Shown: positions 25,948 through 36,024, counted from the first letter of the stretch. The stretch is DNA of 64,000 nt from Lacunisphaera sp. (GCA_009695095.1 SIBQ01000001.1:151928-215927), one strand, 5' to 3'. Notes: a model not told the origin generated them from the letters alone. Program-made: numbers and translations.

Positions 25948-25975
25948 GATCTCCCCAAAAAAAATCCCCCCGCCT

Positions 25976-27634
25976 ATGAAAATCCGCTTGCTGCTGTTTG
26001 TCTCCCTGCTGAGCCCCGCGACCCTCGCGTTCGCCGCCGCGCCGGTTGCCGCCATTTCCGCCGCGAACATTCTCGCGCGGGTCAGGATCCTCTCCTCGGA
26101 CGAATTCGAGGGCCGCGCTCCCGGCTCGGCCGGCGAAGAAAAGACCGTCGCCTACCTCATCGGTGAATTCAAAAAGCTCGGCCTCGCGCCTGGCAACCCC
26201 GACGGCACCTACCTCCAGAATGTCCCGCTCGTCGGCATCACCTCGACCCCCACACTCACGTTCACTCTGGACGGCCGCATGCTGCCGCTGGAAAACATCA
26301 ACGAGTTTGTCGGACCGTCCAGCCGCCTCGTGCCGCGCGTCGTGGCAAAGGACAGTGAGGTCGTGTTCGTCGGCTACGGCGTGAGCGCGCCGGAATTCGG
26401 CTGGGACGACTACAAGGGCCAGGATGTGCGCGGCAAGACGGTCGTCATGCTCGTCAATGACCCGCCGATCACCGACGCGACCGGTCAGCTCGACCCGAAG
26501 GTTTTCGGCGGCAAGGCCATGACCTACTACGGCCGCTGGACCTACAAATACGAGATCGCGGCCGAGAAGGGCGCGGCCGCCTGTCTCATTGTGCACGAGA
26601 CTGGACCGGCGGCCTACCCGTTTGCCGTCATCACTGGCAGCCGCAGCCGCGAGAACTTTGAGATCAGCGTGCCCGACCGCAACGCCGGCCACGTCGGAAT
26701 GGAAGGCTGGCTCACCGTTGACACCGCGCGCAAACTTTTCACCGCGTGCGGGAAGGATTACGATGTCCTGAAGGCCGCCGCGATCCGCCGTGATTTCCGG
26801 CCGGTCGCGCTCGGCGCCAAGGCCTCGTTCACTATCGACAACACGCTACGCAATGTCGCCTCGAAGAATGTCGCCGCGCTCCTGCCGGGGTCCGATCCAA
26901 AGCTGCGCCACGAATACGTCATCTACACCGCGCACTGGGACCACCTCGGCCGCGACAACCGCCTGACCGGTGACCAGATTTTCAACGGCGCCGCCGACAA
27001 CGCCGCCGGCGTCGCCGTGCTGTTGGAACTCGCCCAGGCGTTCACCGCGCTCCCGGCGGACCAGCGCTCAAAGCGCAGCATCCTTTTCCTTTCGGTCACC
27101 GCCGAGGAGAAGGGCTTGCTCGGCTCGCGCTACTACGCCCAGGACCCGCTCTACCCGCTCACTCAAACCCTCGCTAACATCAACATGGACGGCGCGAACC
27201 AGTTTGGCCCCACGAGCGACATGGCCACCGTCGGCTTCGGGGCCTCGACCCTCGACGAGATCGGCATGACCGTCGCCACGCAGCAAGGCCGCACCATGCT
27301 GTCCGAGTCGCACCCTGAGCGCGGCTCCTATTACCGCAGCGACCATTTCGAATTCGCTAAGGTCGGCGTGCCCTCCTACTACCCGAAAAACGGCAAGCTC
27401 TTCATCGGCCAGCACGCCGACTTTGGCGAGAAGCTCCAGGCTGATTACATTGCCAACGACTACCACAAGGTCACCGACGAGATTAAACCCGGCTGGACGT
27501 TCGAGGGCGCGGCGCAGGACACGGAGTTCCTGCTGCAGGTCGGCCTCCGCGTCGCCAACGGCGACACTTGGCCCGAGTGGAAGCCGGGTAACGAGTTTAA
27601 GGCCCGCCGTGACGCGATGATGAAGGGCAAATAG
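25976..27634 (+). CDS. Secreted M28 family metallopeptidase
   Basis: A 552-residue protein with a clear signal peptide ([18 protein letters not shown]). A PA-like domain is inserted at about 110-270 ([32 protein letters not shown]). The di-zinc peptidase core has [43 protein letters not shown] and [16 protein letters not shown], covering the expected His, Asp, Glu, Asp and His ligands. Members are aminopeptidases or carboxypeptidases acting outside the cytoplasm. Sitting inside the peptide-binding gene array, it probably trims peptides before uptake. That functional link is inferred from position. Confidence 0.92.
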   Translation: MKIRLLLFVSLLSPATLAFAAAPVAAISAANILARVRILSSDEFEGRAPGSAGEEKTVAYLIGEFKKLGLAPGNPDGTYLQNVPLVGITSTPTLTFTLDGRMLPLENINEFVGPSSRLVPRVVAKDSEVVFVGYGVSAPEFGWDDYKGQDVRGKTVVMLVNDPPITDATGQLDPKVFGGKAMTYYGRWTYKYEIAAEKGAAACLIVHETGPAAYPFAVITGSRSRENFEISVPDRNAGHVGMEGWLTVDTARKLFTACGKDYDVLKAAAIRRDFRPVALGAKASFTIDNTLRNVASKNVAALLPGSDPKLRHEYVIYTAHWDHLGRDNRLTGDQIFNGAADNAAGVAVLLELAQAFTALPADQRSKRSILFLSVTAEEKGLLGSRYYAQDPLYPLTQTLANINMDGANQFGPTSDMATVGFGASTLDEIGMTVATQQGRTMLSESHPERGSYYRSDHFEFAKVGVPSYYPKNGKLFIGQHADFGEKLQADYIANDYHKVTDEIKPGWTFEGAAQDTEFLLQVGLRVANGDTWPEWKPGNEFKARRDAMMKGK

Positions 27635-27645
27635 GCGATCCGGCC

Positions 27646-29265
27646 GTGCCGTCCCACCCTGCCTTTTTTGCTTTCACCCTTGGTGCCGCTGCGCTGCTGG
27701 CCGGCTGCGGCCGGGGTGGTCCGGCGCCCGTGGCCGCCGCTCCGCCCAAGATCCTTCATCTCGGCAACGGCGCCGAGCCGCAGGACCTCGACCCGCAAGC
27801 CGTCGCCGGCATTCCCGAGCACAAGCTCATCATGGCCCTGTTCGAGGGCCTCGTGACCGAGGACGCCAAGGACCTGCACCCGATACCCGGCATGGCCGAA
27901 CGCTGGGAAATATCGCCCGACGGCCTCGTCTACACCTTCCACCTGCGTGCCGGGCTCAAGTGGTCGGACGGCGAGCCGCTCACCGCCGGGGATTTCATAC
28001 AATCCTACCAGCGGATGCTCACGCCGGCTTTCGCCGCGGAGTACTCCTACCTGCTCTGGTTTGTGCGGGGCGCGGAGGAATACAACCGGGGCACGCTCAC
28101 CGATTTCTCGACGGTGGGCTTCGCGACGCCCGATGACCGCACGCTGCAGGTCACGCTCAAATCGCCCGTGCCCTTCCTGCTGAACATCATCGCGAGCCAC
28201 TACACCTGGATGCCCGTGCCGCTGCGCATCATCGCGCAATACGGTCCGGCCCACCAGCGCCGCTCGCCGTGGACCCGGGCCGGCCGATTGGTGAGCAACG
28301 GCCCGTTTCTCCTGAAGGAGTGGTCGCCCAACCAGAAGATCATCGTCGTGCGCAACCCGCACTACTGGGACGCCGCGAATGTGAAGCTGGACGAAATCCA
28401 CTTCTATTCCATCGATGACCTCTCCACCGAGGAACGCATGTTCCGCACCGGGCAGCTGCACCTGGCGCGGGAAATCCCGCTGGCCAAGATCGACACCTAC
28501 CGGCGGGATTATCCCGCGGCGCTGCACCTCGAGCCCCACCTCGGTGTCAGCTTTTACTATTTCAATGTGACGCGGCCGCCGTTCACCGACAAGCGGGTGC
28601 GCCGCGCGCTCGCCCTCGCCATTGACCGCGAAAGCCTGGTGAAAAATGTCCTGCGCGGCGGCCAGTCGCCGGCCTACGTGCTCAGTTATCCCGGCACCGC
28701 CGGCTATTACCCGCGGGCGAAGCTAGTGGGCGGGATCGAGGAGGCCCGGCGCCTCCTGGCCGAGGCGGGCTATCCCGGCGGCCAGGGTTTCCCCACGGTC
28801 GAGCTGCTCTACAATTCCTCCGAGAACAACCGCATCCTGGCCGAGGCGATGCAGCAGATGTGGCGCCAAAACCTCGGCGTGGACATCCGCCTGGCCAACC
28901 ATGAATGGAAGGTCTACCGCGACGCACTGCACGGGCACAATTTCACCCTCGGCCGCGCCGGCTGGATCGCCGACTACGTGGATCCGCACGTGTTCCTCGA
29001 AATCTGGGTCACGGGCAACGGCAACAACGACGGAGTCTTTTCCAGCGCGGAATATGACCGGCTCTTCCGGCAGGCCCTGCTGGCCCAGACCCAGGCGGAG
29101 CGCTATGAGTGCTATCAGAAAATGGACGCCATCCTCGTGGAAGAGTGCCCGATGCTCCCCCTCTATCACTATACCCGCGTCTACGCACTGAGCCCGAAGG
29201 TGCGGGGCTGGTATCCCACGCTGCTCGACAACCACCCTTACAAGTTCCTCGATCTCGCCGAGTGA
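27646..29265 (+). CDS. Peptide ABC transporter substrate-binding lipoprotein 3
   Basis: A 539-residue protein from a GTG start 11 bases after the M28 gene. A signal peptide with lipobox LLAGC is followed by a short Pro/Ala linker. Family 5 features: GNGAEPQDLDPQAVAGIPE, LFEGLVTEDAKDLHPIPGMA, WEISPDGLVYTFHLRAGLKW, NGPFLLKEWSPNQKII and VRRALALAIDRESLVKNVL. The C terminus LDNHPYKFLDLAE resembles the other paralogues. It is very likely part of the same transcript as the M28 peptidase. The next paralogue overlaps its stop by four bases (GTGA). Confidence 0.92.
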   Translation: MPSHPAFFAFTLGAAALLAGCGRGGPAPVAAAPPKILHLGNGAEPQDLDPQAVAGIPEHKLIMALFEGLVTEDAKDLHPIPGMAERWEISPDGLVYTFHLRAGLKWSDGEPLTAGDFIQSYQRMLTPAFAAEYSYLLWFVRGAEEYNRGTLTDFSTVGFATPDDRTLQVTLKSPVPFLLNIIASHYTWMPVPLRIIAQYGPAHQRRSPWTRAGRLVSNGPFLLKEWSPNQKIIVVRNPHYWDAANVKLDEIHFYSIDDLSTEERMFRTGQLHLAREIPLAKIDTYRRDYPAALHLEPHLGVSFYYFNVTRPPFTDKRVRRALALAIDRESLVKNVLRGGQSPAYVLSYPGTAGYYPRAKLVGGIEEARRLLAEAGYPGGQGFPTVELLYNSSENNRILAEAMQQMWRQNLGVDIRLANHEWKVYRDALHGHNFTLGRAGWIADYVDPHVFLEIWVTGNGNNDGVFSSAEYDRLFRQALLAQTQAERYECYQKMDAILVEECPMLPLYHYTRVYALSPKVRGWYPTLLDNHPYKFLDLAE

Positions 29266-30926
29266 ACGGGGTTGCCAGCCGGAAGTCGGCCGCGCTTGCT
29301 GGCGCCGTGCCGACAAGCGTGCGCCTCCTGGTTTCTCTTGCCGCGGTGATGTGCCTCGCCGCGTGCAGCCGGCGCGAGACGCCGGTCGAGGCCGGCAATC
29401 GCGCGCAGATTCTCCACCAGGGCATTGCCACGGAACCGCAGGACCTCGATCCGCACCTCCTGCAGTTCCAATCCCACTTCAACGTCCTCATGGCCCTGGG
29501 CGAGGGGCTGGTCGGTTACGATCCGCACGACCTGCATCCCGTGCCCGGGGTGGCCGAGCGCTGGGAGATATTGCCGGACGGACTGGTCTACCTCCTTCAC
29601 CTGCGGGCCGACGCTCGCTGGTCCAACGGTGACGCTGTCACCGCCCATGATTTTGTCTTCAGCGCCCGCCGCCTGCTGTCGCCCGCCCTCGGCTCGCCTT
29701 TCCGCTATTATTATGACGACGTGCGCGGGGCAAAAGAATACTCGGCTGCCGCCGCACCTGATTTCTCGACGGTTGGCGTCCGCGCCCTGGACGACCGCAC
29801 CCTGCGCATTGAGCTCCTTCATCCCACTCCCTACTTCCTGTTCCTCCTGGGCAACTGGTCCTGGTATCCCGTGCATCGCGCCACCGTGGAAAAATACGGC
29901 CGGTTCGACCAGCCCTTCACCGACTGGTCCAAGCCCGGGCGTTTCGTCGGCAACGGACCCTTCACCCTGACGGAATGGAAGCCCGGCCAGGTCATCATCG
30001 TGCGGCGGAACCCGCGTTACTGGGATGCTGCGCGCGTGCGGCTGAGCGAAATCCATTTCCACTGCATTGAGAGCTCCGACACCGAGGAACGCGCCTTTCG
30101 CTCCGGCCAGCTGCACATCACCGAGAATGTGCCGGGCAGCAAGTTGCGCGACTACGCGGCGCAACGGCCCAGCCCGCTGAAGGTCGCGCCGATTTTCTCC
30201 ACCTATCTCTACGCACTCAACATCACCCGCCCGCCCTTTGACGATGTGCGCGTGCGCCGGGCTTTTCCCCTCGCACTCGACCGGGAACGCATTGTCACCA
30301 GCCAGATCGCGAGCGGCATCCTGCCCGCCCGCTCCTTTGTGCCCCCGGTCGCCGGTTACGTCTATGACGGCGAGGCCGGGTTGCGCTTCGATCCCGGGGA
30401 GGCCCGCCAGCTCCTCGCCGCCGCCGGCTATCCGGACGGTCGCGGCTTTCCGCCGGTCGAGCTGGCCACCAACACCAGCGTGCTCCATCGGGAGCTTGCG
30501 GAAATCGTGCAGCAGATGTGGCAGAAACATCTCGGCGTGCGGGTGGGCATCGCCTCCAAGGAAAGCAAGGTCTTCTTCCAGGAGCGCATGCTGAAACAAT
30601 ACCAGCTCAGCCGCATGAGCTGGATCGGCGATTACCCCGATGCCTTCGGTTTCCTCACTGTCTACCTGAGCGACGGCGGCCAGAACACCACCGGATACGC
30701 CAGCCCCGAGTATGACCGCCTGGCCCTGACCGCGGCGCGCACCCTCAACGAAACGGAGCGACGCGCCCGCTATCGCGAAGCCGAAACTCTCCTGTTGCGC
30801 GACGCGCCCATCATTCCGGTCTTTTACGACACCGGCCGCCATCTCGTCAGTCCAGCGGTGCAAGGTCGTTACCCCAACCTGCTGGAATTCCACTCCTACC
30901 AGGGATTGTGGCTGGAGAACAAGTGA
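29262..30926 (+). CDS. Peptide ABC transporter substrate-binding lipoprotein 4
   Basis: 554 residues from the GTG overlapping the previous stop; the open frame extends further upstream, but that part overlaps gene 3. The signal peptide is LLVSLAAVMCLAACS with a lipobox. Family 5 signatures are ATEPQDLDPHLLQFQSHF, LGEGLVGYDPHDLHPVPGVA, WEILPDGLVYLLHLR, WSNGDAVTAHDF, NGPFTLTEWKPGQVII and VRRAFPLALDRERIV. It is the last of the four paralogues before the permease genes, separated from dppB by a 190-base gap containing TCTGT-type repeats. Confidence 0.92.
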   Translation: MNGVASRKSAALAGAVPTSVRLLVSLAAVMCLAACSRRETPVEAGNRAQILHQGIATEPQDLDPHLLQFQSHFNVLMALGEGLVGYDPHDLHPVPGVAERWEILPDGLVYLLHLRADARWSNGDAVTAHDFVFSARRLLSPALGSPFRYYYDDVRGAKEYSAAAAPDFSTVGVRALDDRTLRIELLHPTPYFLFLLGNWSWYPVHRATVEKYGRFDQPFTDWSKPGRFVGNGPFTLTEWKPGQVIIVRRNPRYWDAARVRLSEIHFHCIESSDTEERAFRSGQLHITENVPGSKLRDYAAQRPSPLKVAPIFSTYLYALNITRPPFDDVRVRRAFPLALDRERIVTSQIASGILPARSFVPPVAGYVYDGEAGLRFDPGEARQLLAAAGYPDGRGFPPVELATNTSVLHRELAEIVQQMWQKHLGVRVGIASKESKVFFQERMLKQYQLSRMSWIGDYPDAFGFLTVYLSDGGQNTTGYASPEYDRLALTAARTLNETERRARYREAETLLLRDAPIIPVFYDTGRHLVSPAVQGRYPNLLEFHSYQGLWLENK

Positions 30927-31025
30927 ACCCGGCTCGTGTCTGGCTTGGGTGAGCGGCGGTCTCCGCACCGACGCCCATCGTCGATACGGAAATCGACGAC
31001 CACCAATTTTTCCTTCTGGCCTAGC

Positions 31026-31112
31026 CGTTCCGTCCTCTGTTCTCTGCTTGCCTCGCCATAGTCCCCCAATGCGGGCCGAAGGCGGTTCCCTCCGTTCTCT
31101 GTCTCCTGTAAC
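31026..31112. repeat. TCTGTTCTCTG tracts before dppB
   Basis: Two pyrimidine-rich tracts, CCGTCCTCTGTTCTCTGC at 31030 and CCGTTCTCTGTCTCCTGTAA at 31097, flank a short spacer. The second ends six bases before the dppB start. They are the same word family as in the signal peptide of lipoprotein 2 and in batB. Confidence 0.6.
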
Positions 31113-31117
31113 CCACC

Positions 31118-32035
31118 ATGTTCCACTTCATCGCCCGCCGCCTGCTACAGGTCATCCCGGTGATGTTTGTGATCATCACGGCAACCTTCTTCATGGTGCG
31201 CTTCGTGCCGGGCGGGCCCTTCACCGCGGAGAAGGCTATTCCGCCGGAAATCCTGAAAAACCTCGAGGCCCACTACGGCCTCGATCAACCACTCTGGCGG
31301 CAATACCTGAACTATCTCGGCCGCGTCGTGCACGGTGATCTCGGACCGTCGTTCAAGTATTCCAACCGCACGGTCAACGAGATCATCGCGCAAAAACTGC
31401 CCACTTCACTTGAACTCGGTTCCCTCGCGCTGCTCGTCGCGCTGCTGGTTGGTCTTCCCCTCGGCGTGCTGGCCGCCGTCCGTCGCAACAGCTGGCTGGA
31501 TTACCTCGCCAGCTCCGCCGGCATGCTCGGCATCTGCGTGCCGACCTTCGTGCTGGGGCCGCTGCTTGCCCTCTCGTTCGGCATCCACCTGCACTGGTTC
31601 AATGTTTCCGGCTGGTCCGATCCGAGCGACCGCATCCTGCCGTGCCTCACCCTCGGCTTCGTTTACGCCGCCTACATCATGCGCCTGACCCGCGGCGGCA
31701 TGCTTGAGGTGCTGAACCAGGATTACATTCGCACCGCCCGTGCCAAGGGCGCGTCGGAGGCACGCGTCGTCCTGCAGCACGCCCTACGTGGCGGCCTGCT
31801 GCCGGTCGTGTCCTTCCTCGGCCCGGCCATCGCCGGCATCCTCACCGGATCGTTCGTCATCGAGACCATTTTCCAGATCCCGGGCCTCGGCCGCGAGTTC
31901 GTCAACAGCGCCTTCAACCGCGACTACACCCTCGTGCTCGGCACGGTCATCCTCTATGCGGGCCTGATCGTCGTCCTCAACCTGGTGGTGGACGTCGTGC
32001 AGGTGTGGCTCAACCCGAAGCTGAAGTTTGAATGA
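31118..32035 (+). CDS. dppB: Peptide ABC transporter permease, DppB type
   Basis: A 305-residue inner-membrane permease. The N terminus MFHFIARRLLQVIPVMFVII is standard for DppB/OppB. About six membrane helices are visible. The cytoplasmic EAA loop reads DYIRTARAKGASEARVVLQH followed by ALRGG, the contact for the ATPase. The segment VIETIFQIPGLGREFVNSAF is also typical. It pairs with the DppC-type protein downstream and with the four binding lipoproteins upstream. No OppD/OppF ATPase genes occur in the window, so those must be encoded elsewhere or shared. Confidence 0.94.
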   Translation: MFHFIARRLLQVIPVMFVIITATFFMVRFVPGGPFTAEKAIPPEILKNLEAHYGLDQPLWRQYLNYLGRVVHGDLGPSFKYSNRTVNEIIAQKLPTSLELGSLALLVALLVGLPLGVLAAVRRNSWLDYLASSAGMLGICVPTFVLGPLLALSFGIHLHWFNVSGWSDPSDRILPCLTLGFVYAAYIMRLTRGGMLEVLNQDYIRTARAKGASEARVVLQHALRGGLLPVVSFLGPAIAGILTGSFVIETIFQIPGLGREFVNSAFNRDYTLVLGTVILYAGLIVVLNLVVDVVQVWLNPKLKFE

Positions 32036-32044
32036 AGAACTTTT

Positions 32045-32210
32045 CCCACGGATGAACACGGAGAGAGAACCAATCCAAGAGATTTGTCATTCTGAACGTA
32101 GCGAAGAATCCATCTGCCTGTATCTCCACCCTGTCCCCGGATCCTTCGCTACGCTCAGGATGACACGCCACGGCAATCCATCCGGGCCCATCGGTGCAAT
32201 CCGTGACTAA
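32045..32210. repeat. Nested palindromic element, copy 2
   Basis: The outer arms CCCACGGATGAACACGGAGA and GGTGCAATCCGTGACTAAAA surround an inner palindrome at 32086-32164. The inner one starts GTCATTCTGAACGTAGCGAA and ends CTTCGCTACGCTCAGGATGA then C. It fills the gap between dppB and dppC completely. The dppC ATG follows four bases later. Confidence 0.85.
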
Positions 32211-32213
32211 AAA

Positions 32214-33119
32214 ATGTCTTCCGGCACACCACAGCTCACCGCTGCTCCCCAAACGCCTGCCGAAACCGAACCCGGTTCCTCGCTCTGGCGCGACGCCTGG
32301 CACCGGCTGCAGAAGAACAAACTGGCCGTATTCGGCGGTGGCTTGCTGCTCGTCCTCACGGTGCTCTGTATCGTCGGCCCGTGGTTTCTCCGTTTTTCCT
32401 ATCAGGAGCAAAACCTCGACCTCGGCGCCACGCCGCCCGGCGCGCAACACTGGCTGGGCACTGACACTCTCGGCCGCGATCTCCTAGTCCGCCTGCTCTA
32501 CGGCGGCCGCATCTCACTCGGGGTCGGACTCTGCGCCACGTTCGTCGCCCTCACCATTGGCGTCGCCTATGGCGCCGTCGCCGGCTATATCGGCGGCAAG
32601 GCCGACGCTGTCATGATGCGGCTGGTGGACATCATCTACGCGCTGCCCTTCACCATCTTCGTCATCCTGCTGATGGTGTTCTTCGGCCGGAACATCTTCC
32701 TGCTTTTCGTCGCCATCGGCGCCGTGGAGTGGCTGACCATGGCGCGCATCGTCCGCGGCCAGATCATGTCGCTGAAGAAGATGGAGTTCATCGAAGCCGC
32801 CCGGTCGCTTGGTCTGAGCAATCAGCGCATCATTTTCCGTCACCTGATTCCCAATGTGCTCGGGCCCATCATCGTCTACACCACGCTCACCATCCCCGCC
32901 GTCATGCTGCTCGAGGCCTTCCTCAGCTTCCTCGGCCTCGGCGTCCAGCCACCCATGAGCTCGTGGGGCACACTCATCAAGGACGGCGCCGAGAAGATGG
33001 AGGAATTCTCGTGGCTGCTCATCTTCCCCGGCACCCTTTTTTCCCTGACGCTTTTCTCGCTCAACTTCCTCGGCGACGGGTTAAGGGATGCGCTCGACGT
33101 GAGGACCGCGAAGGATTAA
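32214..33119 (+). CDS. dppC: Peptide ABC transporter permease, DppC type
   Basis: A 301-residue inner-membrane permease. After a hydrophilic N terminus of about 35 residues comes KNKLAVFGGGLLLVLTVLCI, the OppC_N helix. HWLGTDTLGRDLLVRLLYGG is diagnostic for DppC/OppC. The EAA loop reads EFIEAARSLGLSNQRIIFRH. AFLSFLGLGVQPPMSSWG near the C terminus is also typical. It is separated from dppB by a nested palindrome but is likely in the same operon. A proline iminopeptidase follows after 11 bases. Confidence 0.95.
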   Translation: MSSGTPQLTAAPQTPAETEPGSSLWRDAWHRLQKNKLAVFGGGLLLVLTVLCIVGPWFLRFSYQEQNLDLGATPPGAQHWLGTDTLGRDLLVRLLYGGRISLGVGLCATFVALTIGVAYGAVAGYIGGKADAVMMRLVDIIYALPFTIFVILLMVFFGRNIFLLFVAIGAVEWLTMARIVRGQIMSLKKMEFIEAARSLGLSNQRIIFRHLIPNVLGPIIVYTTLTIPAVMLLEAFLSFLGLGVQPPMSSWGTLIKDGAEKMEEFSWLLIFPGTLFSLTLFSLNFLGDGLRDALDVRTAKD

Positions 33120-33130
33120 CAAGGCGATTC

Positions 33131-34138
33131 ATGAATTGTCCCCCGCATCGCCGATCGCACCTCCTCGTCAGGGCAGTGCTGGCCGCGCGACTCCTCGGGT
33201 GTGTGCTGTCCGTCTGGCTGACGGCGGTATCGCTGCCCGCCAGCGAGCCGGGGCAGATTGTTGCCCAGCAAAAAGTGCGCGAGGGGTTCATTGCGGTCAC
33301 AGGAGGCAAGGTCTGGTTCCGGATCATCGGCGCCGACAAGCCGGGCATTCCACTGCTGACCCTCCATGGCGGTCCGGGGGTCCCGTCCGATGCACTGGAA
33401 CTGCTGGCGCCCCTGACCGACGAGCGCCCGCTGGTGGTTTACGATCAGCTCGGTTCGGGACGGTCGGACGTGCCGGAAGGCAACTCGCTCTACCGCGTCG
33501 AGCGCTACGTCGAGGAACTTGCCCAAGTGCGGGCGGCCCTCGGACTCAAACGCGTGCACCTGATGGGTCACTCGTGGGGCACGATGCTGGGACTGGAATA
33601 TATGCTCACCAAGCCGGCGGGGGTGGAGAGCCTCATTTTCGCCGGCCCGTGCCTGAGCGTGAAGCGTTGGGTGGATGACCAAAAATCCTACCTGGCCCAG
33701 ATGCCGCAAAGCGTGCGCGATGCCGTCGCGAAAAATGAAGCCGCCGGCACGACCACCTCGCCCGAATACCTGGCGGCCGTCGGCGCCTACTACCGGCAGC
33801 ACCTGTTGCGGATGGACGAGTGGCCCCCGATCATGAAGCGCGACCGGTTTGGCGATGCCGTCTATCAATACATGTGGGGGCCGAGCGAGTTCACCTGCAC
33901 GGGAACCCTCGGGACCTACGAGCGGGCCGACCGGCTCGCTGAAATCCGGGTGCCGACGCTCTATACCTGCGGCGAGTTTGACGAAGCCACTCCTGCGGCC
34001 ACCGCCTTCTACCAAGGCCAGACCCCGGGCGCGAAGATCAAGGTCTTCGCCGGCGCATCCCACATGACCTACGTCGAACAGCCCGAGGCGTATTGCGCCG
34101 CGGTGCGCGAATTCCTGCACGGGGTGGAAAAACACTAA
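33131..34138 (+). CDS. Exported proline iminopeptidase-like alpha/beta hydrolase
   Basis: A 335-residue protein with an N-terminal signal peptide (VLAARLLGCVLSVWLTAVSLPA). The S33 fold shows the oxyanion motif LHGGPGVPS, YDQLGSGRSD and the nucleophile elbow GHSWGT with Ser148. Asp in CGEFDEATP and His in AGASHMTYVEQPE complete the triad. S33 enzymes release N-terminal proline from short peptides. Most family members are cytoplasmic, so a signal peptide is notable. It lies 11 bases after dppC, which suggests a peptide degradation and uptake unit together with the M28 peptidase. Confidence 0.88.
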   Translation: MNCPPHRRSHLLVRAVLAARLLGCVLSVWLTAVSLPASEPGQIVAQQKVREGFIAVTGGKVWFRIIGADKPGIPLLTLHGGPGVPSDALELLAPLTDERPLVVYDQLGSGRSDVPEGNSLYRVERYVEELAQVRAALGLKRVHLMGHSWGTMLGLEYMLTKPAGVESLIFAGPCLSVKRWVDDQKSYLAQMPQSVRDAVAKNEAAGTTTSPEYLAAVGAYYRQHLLRMDEWPPIMKRDRFGDAVYQYMWGPSEFTCTGTLGTYERADRLAEIRVPTLYTCGEFDEATPAATAFYQGQTPGAKIKVFAGASHMTYVEQPEAYCAAVREFLHGVEKH

Positions 34139-34155
34139 CCGCACTTCGCTCGCCC

Positions 34156-35898
34156 ATGTTCCGTCGCTTCCGTCCCTATTTCCGCTACCTCCTGGAAAAT
34201 CGCGGCCCGCTCTCCGCCGCGATCTTCTACGGCCTGCTCTTCGGTGTGACTAGCGGCCTCGGTCTGCCGGCGCTCGTTAAATACGTCTTCCCGCCGATCT
34301 TCGACCGCCAAGACCCGCCGCTGGCCTCATCCACGATCTGGCTCATCGCCGCCAGCGTGCCCGTACTCTTTCTGCTCCGCGCCGTCACCGGCTACCTCAA
34401 CAGCTATTACGTGTCGCTGACCGGCGTCCGCATACTGGAGGCGGTTCGGCTCGATTATTTCCGCAAGCTCCAGTGGCTGCCGCTCTCGTTCCTGCAGCGC
34501 AAGGCCAGTGGCGACCTCATCTCACGCGGTCTGGCTGACACCGCGCAGTTGCAATTCACCCTCTCCCTAGTCGCCAACGACGGGGTCAAGCAGCCTATGC
34601 AGCTGCTCGGTGCCCTGGGCTTCCTCCTCTGGCAGGCCTTCACCACCGACGGTGCGCTGCTCGTGCTGGTCTGCCTCGCCGTCGTGCCGCTCACAGTCCT
34701 GCCCGTGCATTATGTCGGCAAGAAAATCGTCAAGCGCGCCCTGGAGGTGCAAAGCCAGCTTGGCGACATGTCATCACAATTCGTCGAGAATCTCGCTGCC
34801 GCCCGCGAGGTCCGCGCCTTCGGTCTCGAACAGCGCGAGATCGAGCGCTTCAGCCAGGCCACCAGGGGGCTGGTCGTCGCGCAGATGAAGACGGTGAAAT
34901 ATGCGCAGGCCCTCACCCCGGCCATTGAGATCCTGTCCGGCGCCGGCATCGCCGCCTCCCTGGTCTTTGCCTATGACGCCGGGGTCAAATGGGACACTTT
35001 TTTTGCCATTATTACCGCGCTCTACCTCTGCTACGAGCCGATCAAGAAGATCGGCTACCTCAACACCGAGCTGAACCGCGGCACGGCTTCGCTCGATCGC
35101 CTGGAGCACGTGCTCCACGAGCCGGTGACCATCACCGACCCGGCCCAGCCGAAGCCCGTCACGCGCCTGCGCGGCAACATCGCGTTCACCGACGTCACCT
35201 TCTCCTACGGTGAGGCGCCTGCTCTCTCAGGTGTCAACGCCGCGATTCCCGCCGGCACCGTCTGCGCGCTGGTCGGCCCGAGCGGTGCGGGCAAGAGCAC
35301 CTTCGCCAACCTCGTGCCGCGCTTCTTCGAGGTCGGGGCCGGGGCCGTCACCATCGACGGCATCGACGTTCGCGCCATGCGGCTCGCCGACCTGCGCAAC
35401 AACATCGCCCTCGTCTCGCAGGAGCCCGTGCTCTTCAACGACACCATCTACAACAACCTCGCCCTCGGCAAGGCGGCCGCCTCGCGCGACGAGATCATGG
35501 CGGCGGCCCGCAGCGCCCACGCCGACGAGTTCATCTCCAAGCTGCCGCAGGGCCACGACACCATCGTCGGCGAACGCGGCGCGCTGCTCTCCGGCGGCCA
35601 GAAGCAACGCATCGCCATCGCCCGCGCCTTCCTCCGCCACGCCCCCATTCTCATTCTCGACGAGGCCACCAGTGCACTCGACTCCGACAGCGAGGCGGCG
35701 GTGCAGGACGCGCTGCGCAAACTCGTCGTTGGTAAGACCGTGCTTATCATCGCCCACCGATTCAGCACCATCCGCGACGCCTCGATGATCCTCGTGTTCG
35801 ACCAGGGCCGGATCGTCGCCCAAGGCAACCACGCCTCACTCTACGCCGGCAACGCGCTCTACAAGTCGCTCTACGACCGGCAGCAGGGCGCTGTTTGA
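34156..35898 (+). CDS. MsbA-like ABC exporter (fused permease and ATPase)
   Basis: 580 residues from the ATG at 34156. A six-helix transmembrane domain (about 1-320) contains a coupling region with LDYFRKLQWLPLSFLQRKAS. The nucleotide-binding domain has Walker A GPSGAGKST, the Q-loop in VSQEPVLFNDTIYNNL, the signature LLSGGQKQR, Walker B ILILDEATSALD and the switch histidine in IIAHRFSTI. It is a half-transporter that should work as a homodimer. Similar proteins flip lipid A precursors or export lipids, but the substrate here is unknown. It is 17 bases after the proline iminopeptidase, probably by chance. Confidence 0.92.
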   Translation: MFRRFRPYFRYLLENRGPLSAAIFYGLLFGVTSGLGLPALVKYVFPPIFDRQDPPLASSTIWLIAASVPVLFLLRAVTGYLNSYYVSLTGVRILEAVRLDYFRKLQWLPLSFLQRKASGDLISRGLADTAQLQFTLSLVANDGVKQPMQLLGALGFLLWQAFTTDGALLVLVCLAVVPLTVLPVHYVGKKIVKRALEVQSQLGDMSSQFVENLAAAREVRAFGLEQREIERFSQATRGLVVAQMKTVKYAQALTPAIEILSGAGIAASLVFAYDAGVKWDTFFAIITALYLCYEPIKKIGYLNTELNRGTASLDRLEHVLHEPVTITDPAQPKPVTRLRGNIAFTDVTFSYGEAPALSGVNAAIPAGTVCALVGPSGAGKSTFANLVPRFFEVGAGAVTIDGIDVRAMRLADLRNNIALVSQEPVLFNDTIYNNLALGKAAASRDEIMAAARSAHADEFISKLPQGHDTIVGERGALLSGGQKQRIAIARAFLRHAPILILDEATSALDSDSEAAVQDALRKLVVGKTVLIIAHRFSTIRDASMILVFDQGRIVAQGNHASLYAGNALYKSLYDRQQGAV

Positions 35899-35911
35899 TC
35901 CCAACTGAGAT

Positions 35912-36024
35912 TGGCCACAAAAAGTCACGAAAAGGTTTCCATGCGCCCCGATTATGTTTCGTGAGCCTATATGGCGCCTTAAAAGCTTCACTCGCCTCTT
36001 GGTTTTTGTGATTTTTTGTGGCTA
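35912..36024. repeat. CACAAAAAGTCACGAAAA palindrome, copy 1
   Basis: The left arm TGGCCACAAAAAGTCACGAA and the right arm TTTTTGTGATTTTTTGTGGC are imperfect inverses separated by about 70 bases. The element fills the gap between the ABC exporter and the dciA-like gene. A second copy is at 50644, and single arms occur near 21727 and 48908. Confidence 0.75.

Noticed and set aside
22267..30926. The four binding proteins as an assembly duplication
   Set aside because: They share family motifs only; signal peptides, lengths and most residues differ, so they are diverged paralogues.
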